Positions 18,976 to 29,060 of a stretch of 64,000 bases of DNA are shown here, piece after piece (the stretch's first letter is position 1; every line of letters starts with the position of its first letter). A model generated the notes under the pieces. It was not told the DNA's origin, did not search any database, and saw only the letters and a program-made list of their open reading frames with translations. Position numbers and translations under genes: made by a program. The stretch lies in NCBI GenBank assembly GCA_017559525.1, contig JAFYRI010000014.1, positions 1 through 64,000 of the forward strand. Reading direction: 5' to 3'. Source of the DNA: Alphaproteobacteria bacterium (GTDB lineage Bacteria > Pseudomonadota > Alphaproteobacteria > CAAHEQ01 > UBA3637).

Positions 18976-19451
18976 TTTAATTCCTTTCGCATAGAATACA
19001 AATAAGGTTTCATACCCATTTTTTCATAGCATTTAATTGCGGCCGGATTATGAACAGAAACAGTTAAGCGCAGTTCAGCAATCCCTTGGCTTTTTAAATA
19101 TGTTTCCATTGCCGTTATCAATTTTGTTCCAATACCCATTTGACGATACTGCTGACCAACTCCCAAACAATCTATGCGTCCATCAACATCTGCCACATTA
19201 CCATATTGACGACGATTGGACCGCATTTGTAATGTTAAAAATCCAACGATTTTTTCATCTGCCTCAGCCACAAAAATTTTCCAATTATCTTTTGTCAGTT
19301 GATCCCGAACACTTTGTTCAAAAGCATTCATATCGGCGTCCGTATAAACTTCCGGATCAATGGCTGCATGGTAATCTACAACCTCTGAAAATATTGGCAT
19401 AATACCGGATACATCATCTGTTGTTGCTAATCTTACCATTACTTCTGTCAT
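18972..19451 (-). CDS. GNAT family N-acetyltransferase
   Basis: A single-domain 159-residue GNAT enzyme. It has the acetyl-CoA motif A (GQQYRQMGIGTKLI) at about residues 96-110 and the terminal HNPAAIKCYEKMGMKP motif. The substrate is not readable; RimI-like protein N-terminus acetylation and small-molecule acetylation are both possible. It lies 8 bp after ftsK and overlaps lolA by 4 bp. Confidence 0.85.
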   Translation of the reverse strand: MTEVMVRLATTDDVSGIMPIFSEVVDYHAAIDPEVYTDADMNAFEQSVRDQLTKDNWKIFVAEADEKIVGFLTLQMRSNRRQYGNVADVDGRIDCLGVGQQYRQMGIGTKLITAMETYLKSQGIAELRLTVSVHNPAAIKCYEKMGMKPYLYSMRKELK

Positions 19452-19459
19452 TTTTCACC

Positions 19460-21685
19460 TCATGCATTGTCAGTTGGCACTAAAATATCCCGTTTACCAG
19501 CAATATTTGGTTTAGATAAAACACCCTCTCGTTCCATTCGCTCAATTAAATCAGCCGCTTTATTATATCCAACACGAAGTTGACGTTGCACATAACTGAT
19601 AGATGGTTTTTTATCACGCAATACAACAGCTACAGCTTTATCATACAAATCACCATCACCACCAGAAGACGGCATAGCTCCTCCAGTAGCTCCCCCCCCC
19701 GCACTTTCGGTTTCTTCAGATATCACAGCATCTACATAAGCTGGCTCACCTTGTTCCCGCAAGTGTTTAACCACTTTTGCTACATCATCATCACTAACAA
19801 ACGGACCGTGCAAACGAATGGGTTTGCTACCTGCAGGTCGATAGAGCATATCACCACGTCCAAGCAATTGTTCAGCTCCTTGTTCATCCAAAATAGTACG
19901 GCTGTCAATTTTATTTGTCACTTGGAAAGAAATACGCGTTGGGAAGTTAGCCTTAATTAAACCTGTAATCACATCAACAGATGGACGTTGTGTTGCCAAA
20001 ATTAAGTGAATACCAACGGCACGTGCCATTTGAGCCAAACGCAAAATGGCGGGTTCAGCCTCTTTCCCACATTGCCCCATTAAATCAGACATTTCATCCA
20101 CAATCATTACAATGTATGGAAGTGGTGTTAAATCAAAATCTTGCTCCTCAATAATTGGCTTTCCTGTTTCTGGATCGAAACCCGTTTGAACACGACGCGT
20201 TAAGCGTTGACCTTCTTTAGCAGCCTGTAATAATTTTTGATTAAAACCCTCTATATTTCGAACACCAAGTTGACTCATAGCACGATATCGGTCTTCCATT
20301 TCACGAACAGCCCACTTTAATGCCACAACAGCCTTGGCGGGACTAGTCACAACAGGCGTTAACAAATGAGGAATTCCATCATAAATAGACAACTCTACCA
20401 TTTTTGGATCAACCAAAATCAACCGACATTCAGCTGGTGTAAAACGATATAATAATGACAAAATCATTGTATTAACCGCTACAGACTTACCTGAACCCGT
20501 TGTACCAGCAACTAACAAATGGGGCATTTTAGCCAAATCCGCATATGTTGGTTCCCCCCCAATGTTTTTACCCAAAATTAATGGTAAGGCGCCTGTATGC
20601 GCACTAAATTTCAAACTTTCAACTAATTCCCGAATATAAACCGTATCTCGTTTTACATTTGGCATTTCAATACCAATTGTATTAGACCCCGGCACAACAG
20701 CAATACGAACCGACAAAGCTCGCATTTCACGAGCAATATCATCGGCCAAAGCAATAACTCGTGATGTTTTAACACCACTAGCCGGTTCAAATTCATATAA
20801 CGTCACCACAGGACCTGGATTAGCACCAACAACCTTTCCGCTTACCCCAAATTGAGCCAAAACAGCCTCTAAATCTTCAGATACTTGCCGCATTGTATCC
20901 GCATTAATCGTTGGACCAATCGTTTTAGCTGGCTCCAACAAACCAGATGATGGCAATATAAAATCGCATTTTGATGTTTTTAAAGATTTCGCCACACCTT
21001 TAATTTCTTTTATTGTTTCTTTTGACACACTCTCTTTTGTTTCTTTACCGACTTTTTCTTTAACCTTTGAAGCAACTTTCAATGGTTTTTCAATCATATT
21101 TGGCAAAGGAACGGATGGCATCTTGATTGATGGCATTTTAATTTCAGGCATTGGCAAGTTTTGGATTTTGTTTCCAGCTCGATCAACAACCCATTTCAGC
21201 AACCGCCAAGCAGGAAATCTAAGTGTAAAAATAACACATAACCCAACTATACTCCACAAGGGAATACGAAAATACCATTCAGAAAGCCTCCCCCATTGAG
21301 CAAGAAAAAAACCAATATATCCACCCGCGCCAGCAACCATTTTTACACTCGGTTCCCAACCACCTGTCGCCATCAACCAACACCCTAACAACATGGCAGG
21401 CAACAAACATAATGCACGCAATTTAAAACAACTGGATAAGTTAAACATCAGCATAATACCCCACGCAACAACAGCCGATGTTATTACCCAACACATCACA
21501 CCAAAAATTTGCCACAAAATATCAGCAGATATTGCTCCAAATGGCCCCATCCAATTTTGGATAGAGGTATCACTAACAGTATTCAACGATTCATCTGAGG
21601 GATGATATCCCAAACAAGACAAAAAGCCAAATATACCCAAACAAAACAATGTGATTGCACACAAAAAACGACTAAACTTACGCAT
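19460..21685 (-). CDS. ftsK: DNA translocase FtsK
   Basis: FtsK is the septal motor that pumps DNA and activates dimer resolution. I choose ATG 21685, because AGAGGT stands 4 nt before it; an upstream start at 21733 would add 16 residues. Four to five N-terminal membrane helices (to ~170) are followed by a Lys/Pro linker, the motor with VAGTTGSGKSVAVN and DEMSDLM, and a C-terminal winged-helix gamma domain. A G9 tract (plus-strand C9, 19692-19700) encodes part of the GGG linker between motor and gamma domain, so slippage there would remove gamma. Confidence 0.95.
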   Translation of the reverse strand: MRKFSRFLCAITLFCLGIFGFLSCLGYHPSDESLNTVSDTSIQNWMGPFGAISADILWQIFGVMCWVITSAVVAWGIMLMFNLSSCFKLRALCLLPAMLLGCWLMATGGWEPSVKMVAGAGGYIGFFLAQWGRLSEWYFRIPLWSIVGLCVIFTLRFPAWRLLKWVVDRAGNKIQNLPMPEIKMPSIKMPSVPLPNMIEKPLKVASKVKEKVGKETKESVSKETIKEIKGVAKSLKTSKCDFILPSSGLLEPAKTIGPTINADTMRQVSEDLEAVLAQFGVSGKVVGANPGPVVTLYEFEPASGVKTSRVIALADDIAREMRALSVRIAVVPGSNTIGIEMPNVKRDTVYIRELVESLKFSAHTGALPLILGKNIGGEPTYADLAKMPHLLVAGTTGSGKSVAVNTMILSLLYRFTPAECRLILVDPKMVELSIYDGIPHLLTPVVTSPAKAVVALKWAVREMEDRYRAMSQLGVRNIEGFNQKLLQAAKEGQRLTRRVQTGFDPETGKPIIEEQDFDLTPLPYIVMIVDEMSDLMGQCGKEAEPAILRLAQMARAVGIHLILATQRPSVDVITGLIKANFPTRISFQVTNKIDSRTILDEQGAEQLLGRGDMLYRPAGSKPIRLHGPFVSDDDVAKVVKHLREQGEPAYVDAVISEETESAGGGATGGAMPSSGGDGDLYDKAVAVVLRDKKPSISYVQRQLRVGYNKAADLIERMEREGVLSKPNIAGKRDILVPTDNA
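19692..19700. repeat. C9/G9 homopolymer tract inside ftsK
   Basis: Nine C on the plus strand encode Gly-Gly-Gly of the linker before the FtsK gamma domain, near residue 662. Runs this long are unusual in this AT-rich sequence and are prone to slippage. Confidence 0.8.
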
Positions 21686-21752
21686 ATCATACCTCTTTTT
21701 TGATATCATAAAACGAAAGCACAAAAAAAACAACTATTTTTATCAGTTTTCT

Positions 21753-22445
21753 TTAATCAAATAACGTCGGTTCGTCAAACATATCATCCATTGAGTTTTG
21801 GCGTCTTATCACTCGCAAATCAGCCAAAACCTGTTTAATAATTGGAATTGTAATACGACGATTTTGAGATAGAGATAATTTATCCGACATATCAATCAAC
21901 GCTTGAACAGCTTCAAATGTGCGCTCTGTATAACGCGTTGCATACTCTAAAACAGTAGCATCAACAGCGATCCCACGATCGGAAAACGCCTTACTTAAAA
22001 CCGCATAAATTAATTCATCATCCGGAGGCAAAATCGGTACCTTTGGACACATCATAATACGAGAAGATAAATCCGGCAATCGAAATTGAGGAACATGATT
22101 AGAAGTCATTAATAAGCCAATCTTTTGTTCTTTAGTCCAATTAAATAAATGGCATAAAGCGCGCTCATTTGTTAGTCGATCAATATTTTCAACAACCAAC
22201 CTTTCAGTTTTTGGCCATAAATCTTCTGATAACTCTTCGGCGTTTAAGTGCTCTTTAGCAAACATGTGGGATAAATGCGTTTTGCCACATCCCTTAGGAC
22301 CATGCACCAACAAAGCATGAGATCCCCAATTGGGATACCGATCAATCCATAGAACAGCCATACTATTACAGGGCGACACAACAAACCCTTGTCTGTCAAA
22401 AGTTTGTCTGTACGATAACCCCAACGTCAGCTGTCTAATCTCCAT
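21753..22445 (-). CDS. hdaA: DnaA-like regulator of initiation (Hda/HdaA family)
   Basis: A 230-residue protein with a DnaA-like AAA+ core: P-loop VHGPKGCGKTHLSH near residues 46-59, Walker B-like LVVENIDRL, and LLMTSNHVPQF. It lacks the DnaA DNA-binding domain. Hda/HdaA stimulates DnaA-ATP hydrolysis after initiation, in concert with the sliding clamp; the N-terminus (EIRQLTLGLSYRQ) contains a clamp-binding-like QLTLGL. It follows the AI-2E family permease by 5 bp, a usual alphaproteobacterial neighbour. Confidence 0.85.
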   Translation of the reverse strand: MEIRQLTLGLSYRQTFDRQGFVVSPCNSMAVLWIDRYPNWGSHALLVHGPKGCGKTHLSHMFAKEHLNAEELSEDLWPKTERLVVENIDRLTNERALCHLFNWTKEQKIGLLMTSNHVPQFRLPDLSSRIMMCPKVPILPPDDELIYAVLSKAFSDRGIAVDATVLEYATRYTERTFEAVQALIDMSDKLSLSQNRRITIPIIKQVLADLRVIRRQNSMDDMFDEPTLFD

Positions 22446-22450
22446 ATTAG

Positions 22451-23503
22451 TTATCCCTTATAAATTACAGAAGATTCATACCATTTTAAAGCTCTACGAA
22501 CCAATACACCAATAACAGCTGCAACAGGAACAGCAATTAAAATACCAACAAATCCCAATAAAACGCCCCCTGCCAATAAAGAAAAAATAATCCAAACAGG
22601 ATGTAGGCCAACATTTTCACCCACCAACTTAGGTGTTAAAACATAACTTTCCAAAATTTGGCCAACAACGAATACAACAGCTAAACCAATCCACAATCCC
22701 CAGCCAGCTCCCTGAGAAATGGCAATTAAAATACTTAATACCACCCCGCTTAAAAAGCCAAAGTAAGGGATAAATGATAAGACACCAGATAAAATACCAA
22801 TCAAAATACCTAAATCTAATCCAATAACGGACAATCCAATTCCATAAAACACAGCCAAAGCCAAGCAAACAGAAACCTGCCCTCTGATGAATCCCGCCAA
22901 TTTCACATTAATTTCACGCCAAACACTTGTTGTTTCAGCCTTATATTTTGGGGGAACTAACCCTTTTATATTTTTAGACACGTCATTCCAATCCTTTAAT
23001 ACATAAAACAACACAACAGGAACAATTAACAATAATGATACAACATTAAACAATGCAACCCCTCCTGATATTACATTTAAAATACCAACTGCAATACTAT
23101 TCAATACCTCAAATGCCGTTTGTGAAACTGCATCAGAAAGTTGATTCATCTGCTCAGATGAAATCTGATGCTGTGTATAAGAAATAAGCACTTTAATTTT
23201 GTTCCAAACATAAGTCGTAATTGTTGGCAACTTTACAATAAACGACAAAATCTGAGTTTGCAATATTGGAATTAAAATCAAAAATAATGTTACAATAAAT
23301 ACACAAAAACCAGAAACAACCGTACCAACAGCCAAACCTCTAGACCATTTTCGGCGAACTAACTTATTAACCAAAGGATCTAAAAAGTATGCCAACACAA
23401 ATGCCAATATAAATGGCAATAAAATGGAAGAAATAGCATAGAAAAAAACACCTAGCAAAACAAGTGCGCCCAAAACAATTAATGACGGCTTATTGATTTT
23501 CAT
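22451..23503 (-). CDS. AI-2E family (PerM-type) membrane permease
   Basis: A 350-residue polytopic protein of the PerM/TqsA family, with about eight membrane helices and the family sequences LPFILAFVLAYFLDPLVNKL near residue 35 and GLSVIGLDLGILIGILSGVLSFIPYFG near 230. Substrates in the family range from autoinducer-2 to ions and are not predictable here. It lies between the DUF2066 gene and hdaA and shares their transcript. Confidence 0.85.
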   Translation of the reverse strand: MKINKPSLIVLGALVLLGVFFYAISSILLPFILAFVLAYFLDPLVNKLVRRKWSRGLAVGTVVSGFCVFIVTLFLILIPILQTQILSFIVKLPTITTYVWNKIKVLISYTQHQISSEQMNQLSDAVSQTAFEVLNSIAVGILNVISGGVALFNVVSLLLIVPVVLFYVLKDWNDVSKNIKGLVPPKYKAETTSVWREINVKLAGFIRGQVSVCLALAVFYGIGLSVIGLDLGILIGILSGVLSFIPYFGFLSGVVLSILIAISQGAGWGLWIGLAVVFVVGQILESYVLTPKLVGENVGLHPVWIIFSLLAGGVLLGFVGILIAVPVAAVIGVLVRRALKWYESSVIYKG

Positions 23504-23515
23504 GATAATTCCCTC

Positions 23516-24676
23516 CTATCGTTTCCAGACATACATGTTTGCGTATTGTGGCACCAAAACAAAACCACCCTTTTCCATTTTATCTAAAGCAGTTTGCACT
23601 CCCTCTGAAAATACTAATTCTGCAAACACCTGATTTTTATGAATGGCTTGCACATTTGTTTTATCTACGAAAGAAAATGCCAACAATCTTTTTTCCAAAG
23701 AATTCCATTCGGCTAAATTTGTAACTTCAAAAGAAGCAACAACTTTACTGCCCGCTGAAGCGTGGTGTAAATGATAATCCTTAAAATTATGAACCATATA
23801 ATCCACTGTTTTTTTCATAATATGCGTCATAACGGCCTCAATGTTTGTTGCTCGTGAAGAAACTACAAAAGTAACATTTGCCCCTGCTGAAGCATTTTGT
23901 GGATATTCTATTGTTTTAACCGTATATACATTGTTTTGTTTATTAACATCAACAATTAAAACCATTTTTGTTTTATATTTGTTTCGCAACACATCCAACG
24001 ACACATAATTAGTTCCTCCCAAAACATCGGGAACTATTGCAGAAATATCAACCATATCTCCCCTTGGGACAACAAATGTATGCAACTCAGATGTTGGAAT
24101 ATTTTCCTTCAACGACGAAAATAATGGGCTTTCCTCATCAAACACCATTACGTTTTGATTTTCTCTAAATATTGGAACTATGATCATTTGTGGCGGTTCC
24201 TTACTTAAAAATGGAATTTGCCGTTGCGTTAAATATGTTTGAATTTCCTTAGAATTAAATCGAACTGTCACATCTGCCATATAACGTGTTGATGTATTTT
24301 TTTCCTTGGCAACAGACATCCCCTGAACAAATCCTGATATTTCATCAGGCGTAATAACAACACCATTTTCTGGCGCCTCAACCAAAGGTTCAAACTGCCG
24401 AGAAACGTCTTCTTGAGATACCTTTTTTTCCTCTCCTTCTATCTTTTTATCCGACTCTTTTGGAATATCGATATAAACTTTAAACCCGTCTCTCAAAACA
24501 ATTTTTTCCAATAATTTTGGAAAAGCCAAAACGGCAGCTTCTGACAAAGCCGCTTCTTTTGCTCGAACAGCGTTTTCAGCCTCAACATCAACGAAAACAC
24601 TGGACACATCATATAATCCAGCATAAACAGGCAATGCTACCATACATCCAGCCATTCCCAAAATAAACTTTTTCAT
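23516..24676 (-). CDS. Exported DUF2066-type protein
   Basis: A signal peptide (1-19, CMVALPVYAGL) is followed by a domain that resembles DUF2066: AENAVRAKEAALSEAAVLAFPKLLEKIV near residues 34-60 and later RYMADVTVRFNSKEIQTYL. The function of the family is unknown; it is often next to the PerM-like permease and hdaA, as here. The protein is periplasmic, 386 residues, with no lipobox. The gene begins just left of the divergent HIT promoter. Confidence 0.7.
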   Translation of the reverse strand: MKKFILGMAGCMVALPVYAGLYDVSSVFVDVEAENAVRAKEAALSEAAVLAFPKLLEKIVLRDGFKVYIDIPKESDKKIEGEEKKVSQEDVSRQFEPLVEAPENGVVITPDEISGFVQGMSVAKEKNTSTRYMADVTVRFNSKEIQTYLTQRQIPFLSKEPPQMIIVPIFRENQNVMVFDEESPLFSSLKENIPTSELHTFVVPRGDMVDISAIVPDVLGGTNYVSLDVLRNKYKTKMVLIVDVNKQNNVYTVKTIEYPQNASAGANVTFVVSSRATNIEAVMTHIMKKTVDYMVHNFKDYHLHHASAGSKVVASFEVTNLAEWNSLEKRLLAFSFVDKTNVQAIHKNQVFAELVFSEGVQTALDKMEKGGFVLVPQYANMYVWKR

Positions 24677-24683
24677 TTTACTC

Positions 24684-24712
24684 TTGACCTTTTCAATTAA
24701 ACTTTAGATAAT
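24684..24712 (+). promoter_or_regulatory. Putative promoter of the HIT-family gene
   Basis: TTGACC (24684-24689) and GATAAT (24707-24712) are 17 bp apart, 53 bp upstream of the ATG at 24765. Confidence 0.55.
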
Positions 24713-24764
24713 ATACTGCTAATATGTACAAAGAGCAACAAAAAAATATAAAGGATAAAGAAAA

Positions 24765-25118
24765 ATGGACTATAACGCAGACAATGTTTTTGCCAAAATT
24801 TTACGTGATGAAATTCCGTGCAACAAAATTTACGAAGATGATCATGCTTTGGCCTTTTATGACATTAATCCAAAGGCTAAAATTCATGCCTTAGTTATTT
24901 GCAAAGCCTTGTTAACAGATTATTCTGATTTTATAAATCATGCCGATGAACACGAAATCGCTGGTTTTATGCGAGCCATTGCTAAAACCATTGAAATTTT
25001 AGGCGTTGAAGAAGATGGATACCGTTTGGTCTTTAACAAGGGCACAAATGGCGGACAAGAGGTTCCTCATTTGCATGCCCATATTTTGGGTGGAGAAAAA
25101 TTATCCACAAACTTATAA
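24765..25118 (+). CDS. hinT: HIT family nucleotide hydrolase/transferase (HinT type)
   Basis: The 117-residue HinT-like enzyme hydrolyses purine nucleoside phosphoramidates and acyl-adenylates. It has the opener NVFAKILRDEIPCNKIYEDD, the internal HALVICK strand, and the catalytic triad HLHAHIL (HxHxH) near residue 105. AAAGAAAA precedes the ATG. It stands alone on the plus strand, followed by a strong bidirectional terminator shared with adiA. Confidence 0.92.
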   Translation: MDYNADNVFAKILRDEIPCNKIYEDDHALAFYDINPKAKIHALVICKALLTDYSDFINHADEHEIAGFMRAIAKTIEILGVEEDGYRLVFNKGTNGGQEVPHLHAHILGGEKLSTNL

Positions 25119-25124
25119 AAATTC

Positions 25125-25155
25125 AGAGGGGATGTCAAAATCCCCTCTTTTTTTT
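25125..25155. terminator. Bidirectional terminator between hinT and adiA
   Basis: AGAGGGGAT (25125-25133) pairs with ATCCCCTCT (25140-25148), loop 6 nt, followed by eight T on the plus strand. Confidence 0.9.
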
Positions 25156-25160
25156 GATAA

Positions 25161-27461
25161 CTAACTTTTTTTCTTCTTTACACACAACACATGATATTTA
25201 CCATCAATTACATCAACACCGTGCGTATCGTGTGTAAATCCGGGGAAGCGGCTGTCAAAAGCCTCTAACGCTTTAAGATATTTTAAACCGGCACCATCGG
25301 CATCCCCCACATTTTCACCCGGCATCAACATTGGAATTCCTGGAGGGTACGGAACAACCCCCGTTGCTACCGTTCGCCCTGCTATTTCATCCAATGTCAA
25401 TGCTTCAACATTATTCAATACCAATTGTTCATAGGCTTCTACCGGTGTCATATCCGGATGAGGTAAAATAGAAAATGCATCCGCCATTGCTTTCGTTGTT
25501 TGCAATTCTTTCATCGTTTGATACATTTCATCACACAAATCTCTTAGCCCTAATCCATGATAACGATCTGGCCAATTTTTACGTATATCGGGCAAAGTCA
25601 TAAACAAAGACGCATTCGTATCATAATCGTGTTTAAATTCAAACAACGCATTTAATAATGTTCCCCATTTGCCACGGGTAATGCCGATAGAAAATAACAA
25701 CAATACCGTAAAGTCTGTTGTTTTTTCCACCACAATCCCTTTTGCATCCAGATAAGCACTTAATACAGAGGCTGGAATGCCTGTTTCGGCCAAAGCACCA
25801 TCTACTTGCACACCTGGTGTTGTAATGGACACCTTTATCGGATCCAACATACAATACCCATCCTCTATATCACCAAAACCATGCCATGTATCGTTTGGAC
25901 GCAAAATCCAACATTCTGAAACGGTCGCCAGTTGTTCGGCATCGGCTTCAAAGAATGGCACCTTTTTACCGGTTTTCTTATCAATAACGGCATCTGGTTG
26001 CCATACATTAAAAAACCAATCATGTTTAGCCGTAAATTCACGATTTAATCTTGCCACCGTTTGACGGAAAGAAATCGCCTCTTTAATAGCATCTTCCGTC
26101 AAAGATGGTCCAACTCTGTCCATCATGGCAACGGACACATCATTGGATGCAATAATCGGATAAAACGGAGATGTTGACGCATGCATCATGAAAGCTTCAT
26201 TAAAACGCATATGATCAATTGGTTTGCGACCATCACGAATGTGTATCATTGAGGCTTGAGAAAATGCCGCCAATAATTTATGGGTAGATTGAGTTGCAAA
26301 TACTGTTGGACCATTTTTATCATAATCTTTTGCATCACCATACATTGCAAACCGATCTTTATACAGCGGATTAAATCTAGCATATCCATACCATGCTTCA
26401 TCAAAATGCAGTCTGTCAACAGATGGACCAACAAGTTCTGTAACACGACGAACATTATAGCACAACCCATCATATGTTGAATTTGTAATCGTGGCATGTA
26501 CCGGATGTGGATTAATTTTTTTGGTTATCAACGGGTTTTCATCCAACGATTTTTGAATAGTTTGCCAAGTTAAACGTTCCGGTGGAATAGGACCAATAAT
26601 ACCATATCTGTTGCGTGTCGGAATTAAATAAGTCGGCACAGCTCCACTCATTGTCATTGCATGCTCAACAGATTTGTGGCAATTACGATCACATAACGCC
26701 ACCTGATTGCGTGTTAATGAAGCCATTAATACCACACGGTTAGATGTGGACGTTCCATTGGTCACATGATAACTGCGATCCGAACCAAAAACGCGTGCCA
26801 TATATTTTTCACTTTCACCAATTGGGCCGGAATGGTCTAACAAAGACCCCAGCTCTCCCACCGAAATAGATAAATCTGAACGAAAAATAGGCTCTTTAAA
26901 AAAGTCAAAAAAAGCCCGTCCTGCCGCCGATTTCAAAAAGGCTGTTCCGCCGGTATGCCCCGGCGTATGCCAAGAATATTCGTGAACTTTTGAAAAATCC
27001 ATTAACGCTCGAAACATCGGCGGTAAAATATAACTACGATATATATTGGTTGCGGCAACAATCCGACCCGCAATAAAATCTGGCGTATCTTCTAAAATCC
27101 AAATAAAGTCACTGACCTTATTCAAAATATCCGTTTCTATTGCCGATGCTTTAGTTCTGTTTGTCATCAAAAACACAGGAATATCCGGATTGTGATTTCT
27201 TAATTCTGCCAACAAATTCGTTATGTCGGTCCGATATCCAGGTTGCGTATCATCATAGTTTAACAAAATACATTGAATGGTTGGATCTGATACAATTAAT
27301 GCACGCGCATCTTCCGTATAATCTGAACGAATAACTTGTACATCTTGTTCTTCTAATTGTTCAACCAAATTTTCAACGGCACGACAAACCGCATTTGTTT
27401 GTTCTTCACAATCATAAACCAATAAAATTTTAATACCAAAAGAATCATTTGCGTATGTCAT
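25161..27461 (-). CDS. adiA: Biodegradative arginine decarboxylase
   Basis: AdiA decarboxylates arginine to agmatine and consumes a cytoplasmic proton. It closely follows the E. coli AdiA pattern over the full 766 residues: a response-regulator-like wing domain (~1-150), the PLP domain with TQSTHKLLAAFSQAS (PLP Lys near 393), and C-terminal IPYPPGIPMLMPGEN. E. coli has His where this has Gln before STHK. GGGAGG lies 5 nt upstream of ATG 27461, so that start is preferred over 27482. It is 10 bp behind the adiC antiporter, forming an arginine/agmatine acid-resistance module. Confidence 0.93.
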   Translation of the reverse strand: MTYANDSFGIKILLVYDCEEQTNAVCRAVENLVEQLEEQDVQVIRSDYTEDARALIVSDPTIQCILLNYDDTQPGYRTDITNLLAELRNHNPDIPVFLMTNRTKASAIETDILNKVSDFIWILEDTPDFIAGRIVAATNIYRSYILPPMFRALMDFSKVHEYSWHTPGHTGGTAFLKSAAGRAFFDFFKEPIFRSDLSISVGELGSLLDHSGPIGESEKYMARVFGSDRSYHVTNGTSTSNRVVLMASLTRNQVALCDRNCHKSVEHAMTMSGAVPTYLIPTRNRYGIIGPIPPERLTWQTIQKSLDENPLITKKINPHPVHATITNSTYDGLCYNVRRVTELVGPSVDRLHFDEAWYGYARFNPLYKDRFAMYGDAKDYDKNGPTVFATQSTHKLLAAFSQASMIHIRDGRKPIDHMRFNEAFMMHASTSPFYPIIASNDVSVAMMDRVGPSLTEDAIKEAISFRQTVARLNREFTAKHDWFFNVWQPDAVIDKKTGKKVPFFEADAEQLATVSECWILRPNDTWHGFGDIEDGYCMLDPIKVSITTPGVQVDGALAETGIPASVLSAYLDAKGIVVEKTTDFTVLLLFSIGITRGKWGTLLNALFEFKHDYDTNASLFMTLPDIRKNWPDRYHGLGLRDLCDEMYQTMKELQTTKAMADAFSILPHPDMTPVEAYEQLVLNNVEALTLDEIAGRTVATGVVPYPPGIPMLMPGENVGDADGAGLKYLKALEAFDSRFPGFTHDTHGVDVIDGKYHVLCVKKKKS

Positions 27462-27471
27462 ATTTTCCTCC

Positions 27472-28956
27472 CTACTCTGCAATTAACTCTGATGCGGGGG
27501 AAGAAATGCCTTGAATGTGTTCACGAGGATGAATCGTTTGATGATAACGACCAACAGATACCCAGAACATACCAACCAAAGCAGCAATTGTCATGACCAA
27601 TGTCAATGTCCGGACCCAATTCGGCACAAATCCTCCAACTTTGGCATGATTTTCGGCAATATCCAATTTGCGATTAACAGCTATTTCATAGAAAATAATC
27701 GTTGCTACCGCAAACATTAATGCCCATCTGGTTTGATTACCATCTGATCCAATCATGGCAATCATACTGTAAATAGCAGCCGTCAACCCAATAAAGGTAT
27801 AAAAAATACGCTGACGAGGTGGCATTTTACCGCGCCCCAAAATTTTAAGCGCCACCGACGAATACAAATACGGCAACAAGGTCATAATCACAGCAATTGA
27901 CGCAATTTTACCAAATTGTTCCGAAGCAGTCGGAGACATCGTTGCCAACACTTGAACTGTCATAATCCCCGCTACAATAGCCAATCCAGCTGCTGGTACA
28001 CCTTTATCATTCGTTCTGGCAAATACATTCCCGAATAATCCATCATTAGCCGCTGCCTGAGCCGTTTGACCCGTGAGCAACGTCCAACCAGCCAACGACC
28101 CCAAACATCCGATAGCGGCACATAAAGCCACGATTTTACCCGCTGTATCCCCCAGTGCAACAGCAACAGCTTGAGAGAATGGCGCATTGGATACGATTAA
28201 TTCTTTGTTTGGAATAATACCCATCACGGCCGAAGAACTTAACACATAACAAATGGCGGCAATAATCACACCGGCTACAGTTGCGATTGGTACATTACGT
28301 GTTGGATTTTTCACAACGGCTTGCGAAACAGATGCAGTTTCTACACCAATAAATGCCCACAACGTAAAGTTTAACGTCATACCAATAGCGCTGATATCAT
28401 TTTCACCGGACACATTCCAACCAGCCATATACGTATCAGCATTAAACCAAAACCATCCAAAAATCGCCATACCAATAATTGGGAACAACGCAAATATTGT
28501 TGTAATTCCTTGAACACGCCCAACGGTTTTAGGCCCTAAAATATTGGCGTAAGTAAACAACCAAATAATACCGATTTGTGCCAAAGCCGACACCAACGGA
28601 TCTTTTAATGATGGAAAGAACATCGTTAAATATCCGATACCGGCAACAGCTAAACCAACGTTTCCAACAACGTTTGCCAACCAATAAACCAAATTTGTTT
28701 GATACCCCATATAATCACCAAAAGCATTTTTGGCATACCCATATGGACCACCAGCCACTGATTGAATTTGTGCCAACTTAGAAAATACCAACGCCAAAGC
28801 AATCGCTCCAACTAATGTTACAATCCATCCCCAAATGGCAATAGACCCAATAGCCGCCAAATTCGCCGGCAACATAAACACACCAGATCCCATCATATTA
28901 CCGGCAACCATCAAAGTTGCCGGAATTAAACCTATTTTATTTTTGTCATCTAACAT
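27472..28956 (-). CDS. adiC: Arginine/agmatine antiporter (AdiC-like)
   Basis: This APC-superfamily protein exchanges external arginine for internal agmatine. The N-terminus KIGLIPATLMVAGNMMGSGVF closely matches AdiC, as do YQTNLVYWLANVVGNVG and GWTLLTGQTAQAAANDGLFG. About twelve membrane helices are visible in 494 residues; it is ~50 longer than E. coli AdiC, mostly in the C-terminus, which ends in a hydrophilic stretch. AGGGGGAT precedes the ATG. It sits between hdeD and adiA, which supports arginine rather than lysine or ornithine as substrate. Confidence 0.88.
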   Translation of the reverse strand: MLDDKNKIGLIPATLMVAGNMMGSGVFMLPANLAAIGSIAIWGWIVTLVGAIALALVFSKLAQIQSVAGGPYGYAKNAFGDYMGYQTNLVYWLANVVGNVGLAVAGIGYLTMFFPSLKDPLVSALAQIGIIWLFTYANILGPKTVGRVQGITTIFALFPIIGMAIFGWFWFNADTYMAGWNVSGENDISAIGMTLNFTLWAFIGVETASVSQAVVKNPTRNVPIATVAGVIIAAICYVLSSSAVMGIIPNKELIVSNAPFSQAVAVALGDTAGKIVALCAAIGCLGSLAGWTLLTGQTAQAAANDGLFGNVFARTNDKGVPAAGLAIVAGIMTVQVLATMSPTASEQFGKIASIAVIMTLLPYLYSSVALKILGRGKMPPRQRIFYTFIGLTAAIYSMIAMIGSDGNQTRWALMFAVATIIFYEIAVNRKLDIAENHAKVGGFVPNWVRTLTLVMTIAALVGMFWVSVGRYHQTIHPREHIQGISSPASELIAE

Positions 28957-29060
28957 AAAATCCCCCTATTTATGATATATATCCTAAAAGTAAGGAGACA
29001 AAAAATAACTTTCAAATCATCATAAGTCTGTATAATTTATGGGGGAATAAATTAATACCT

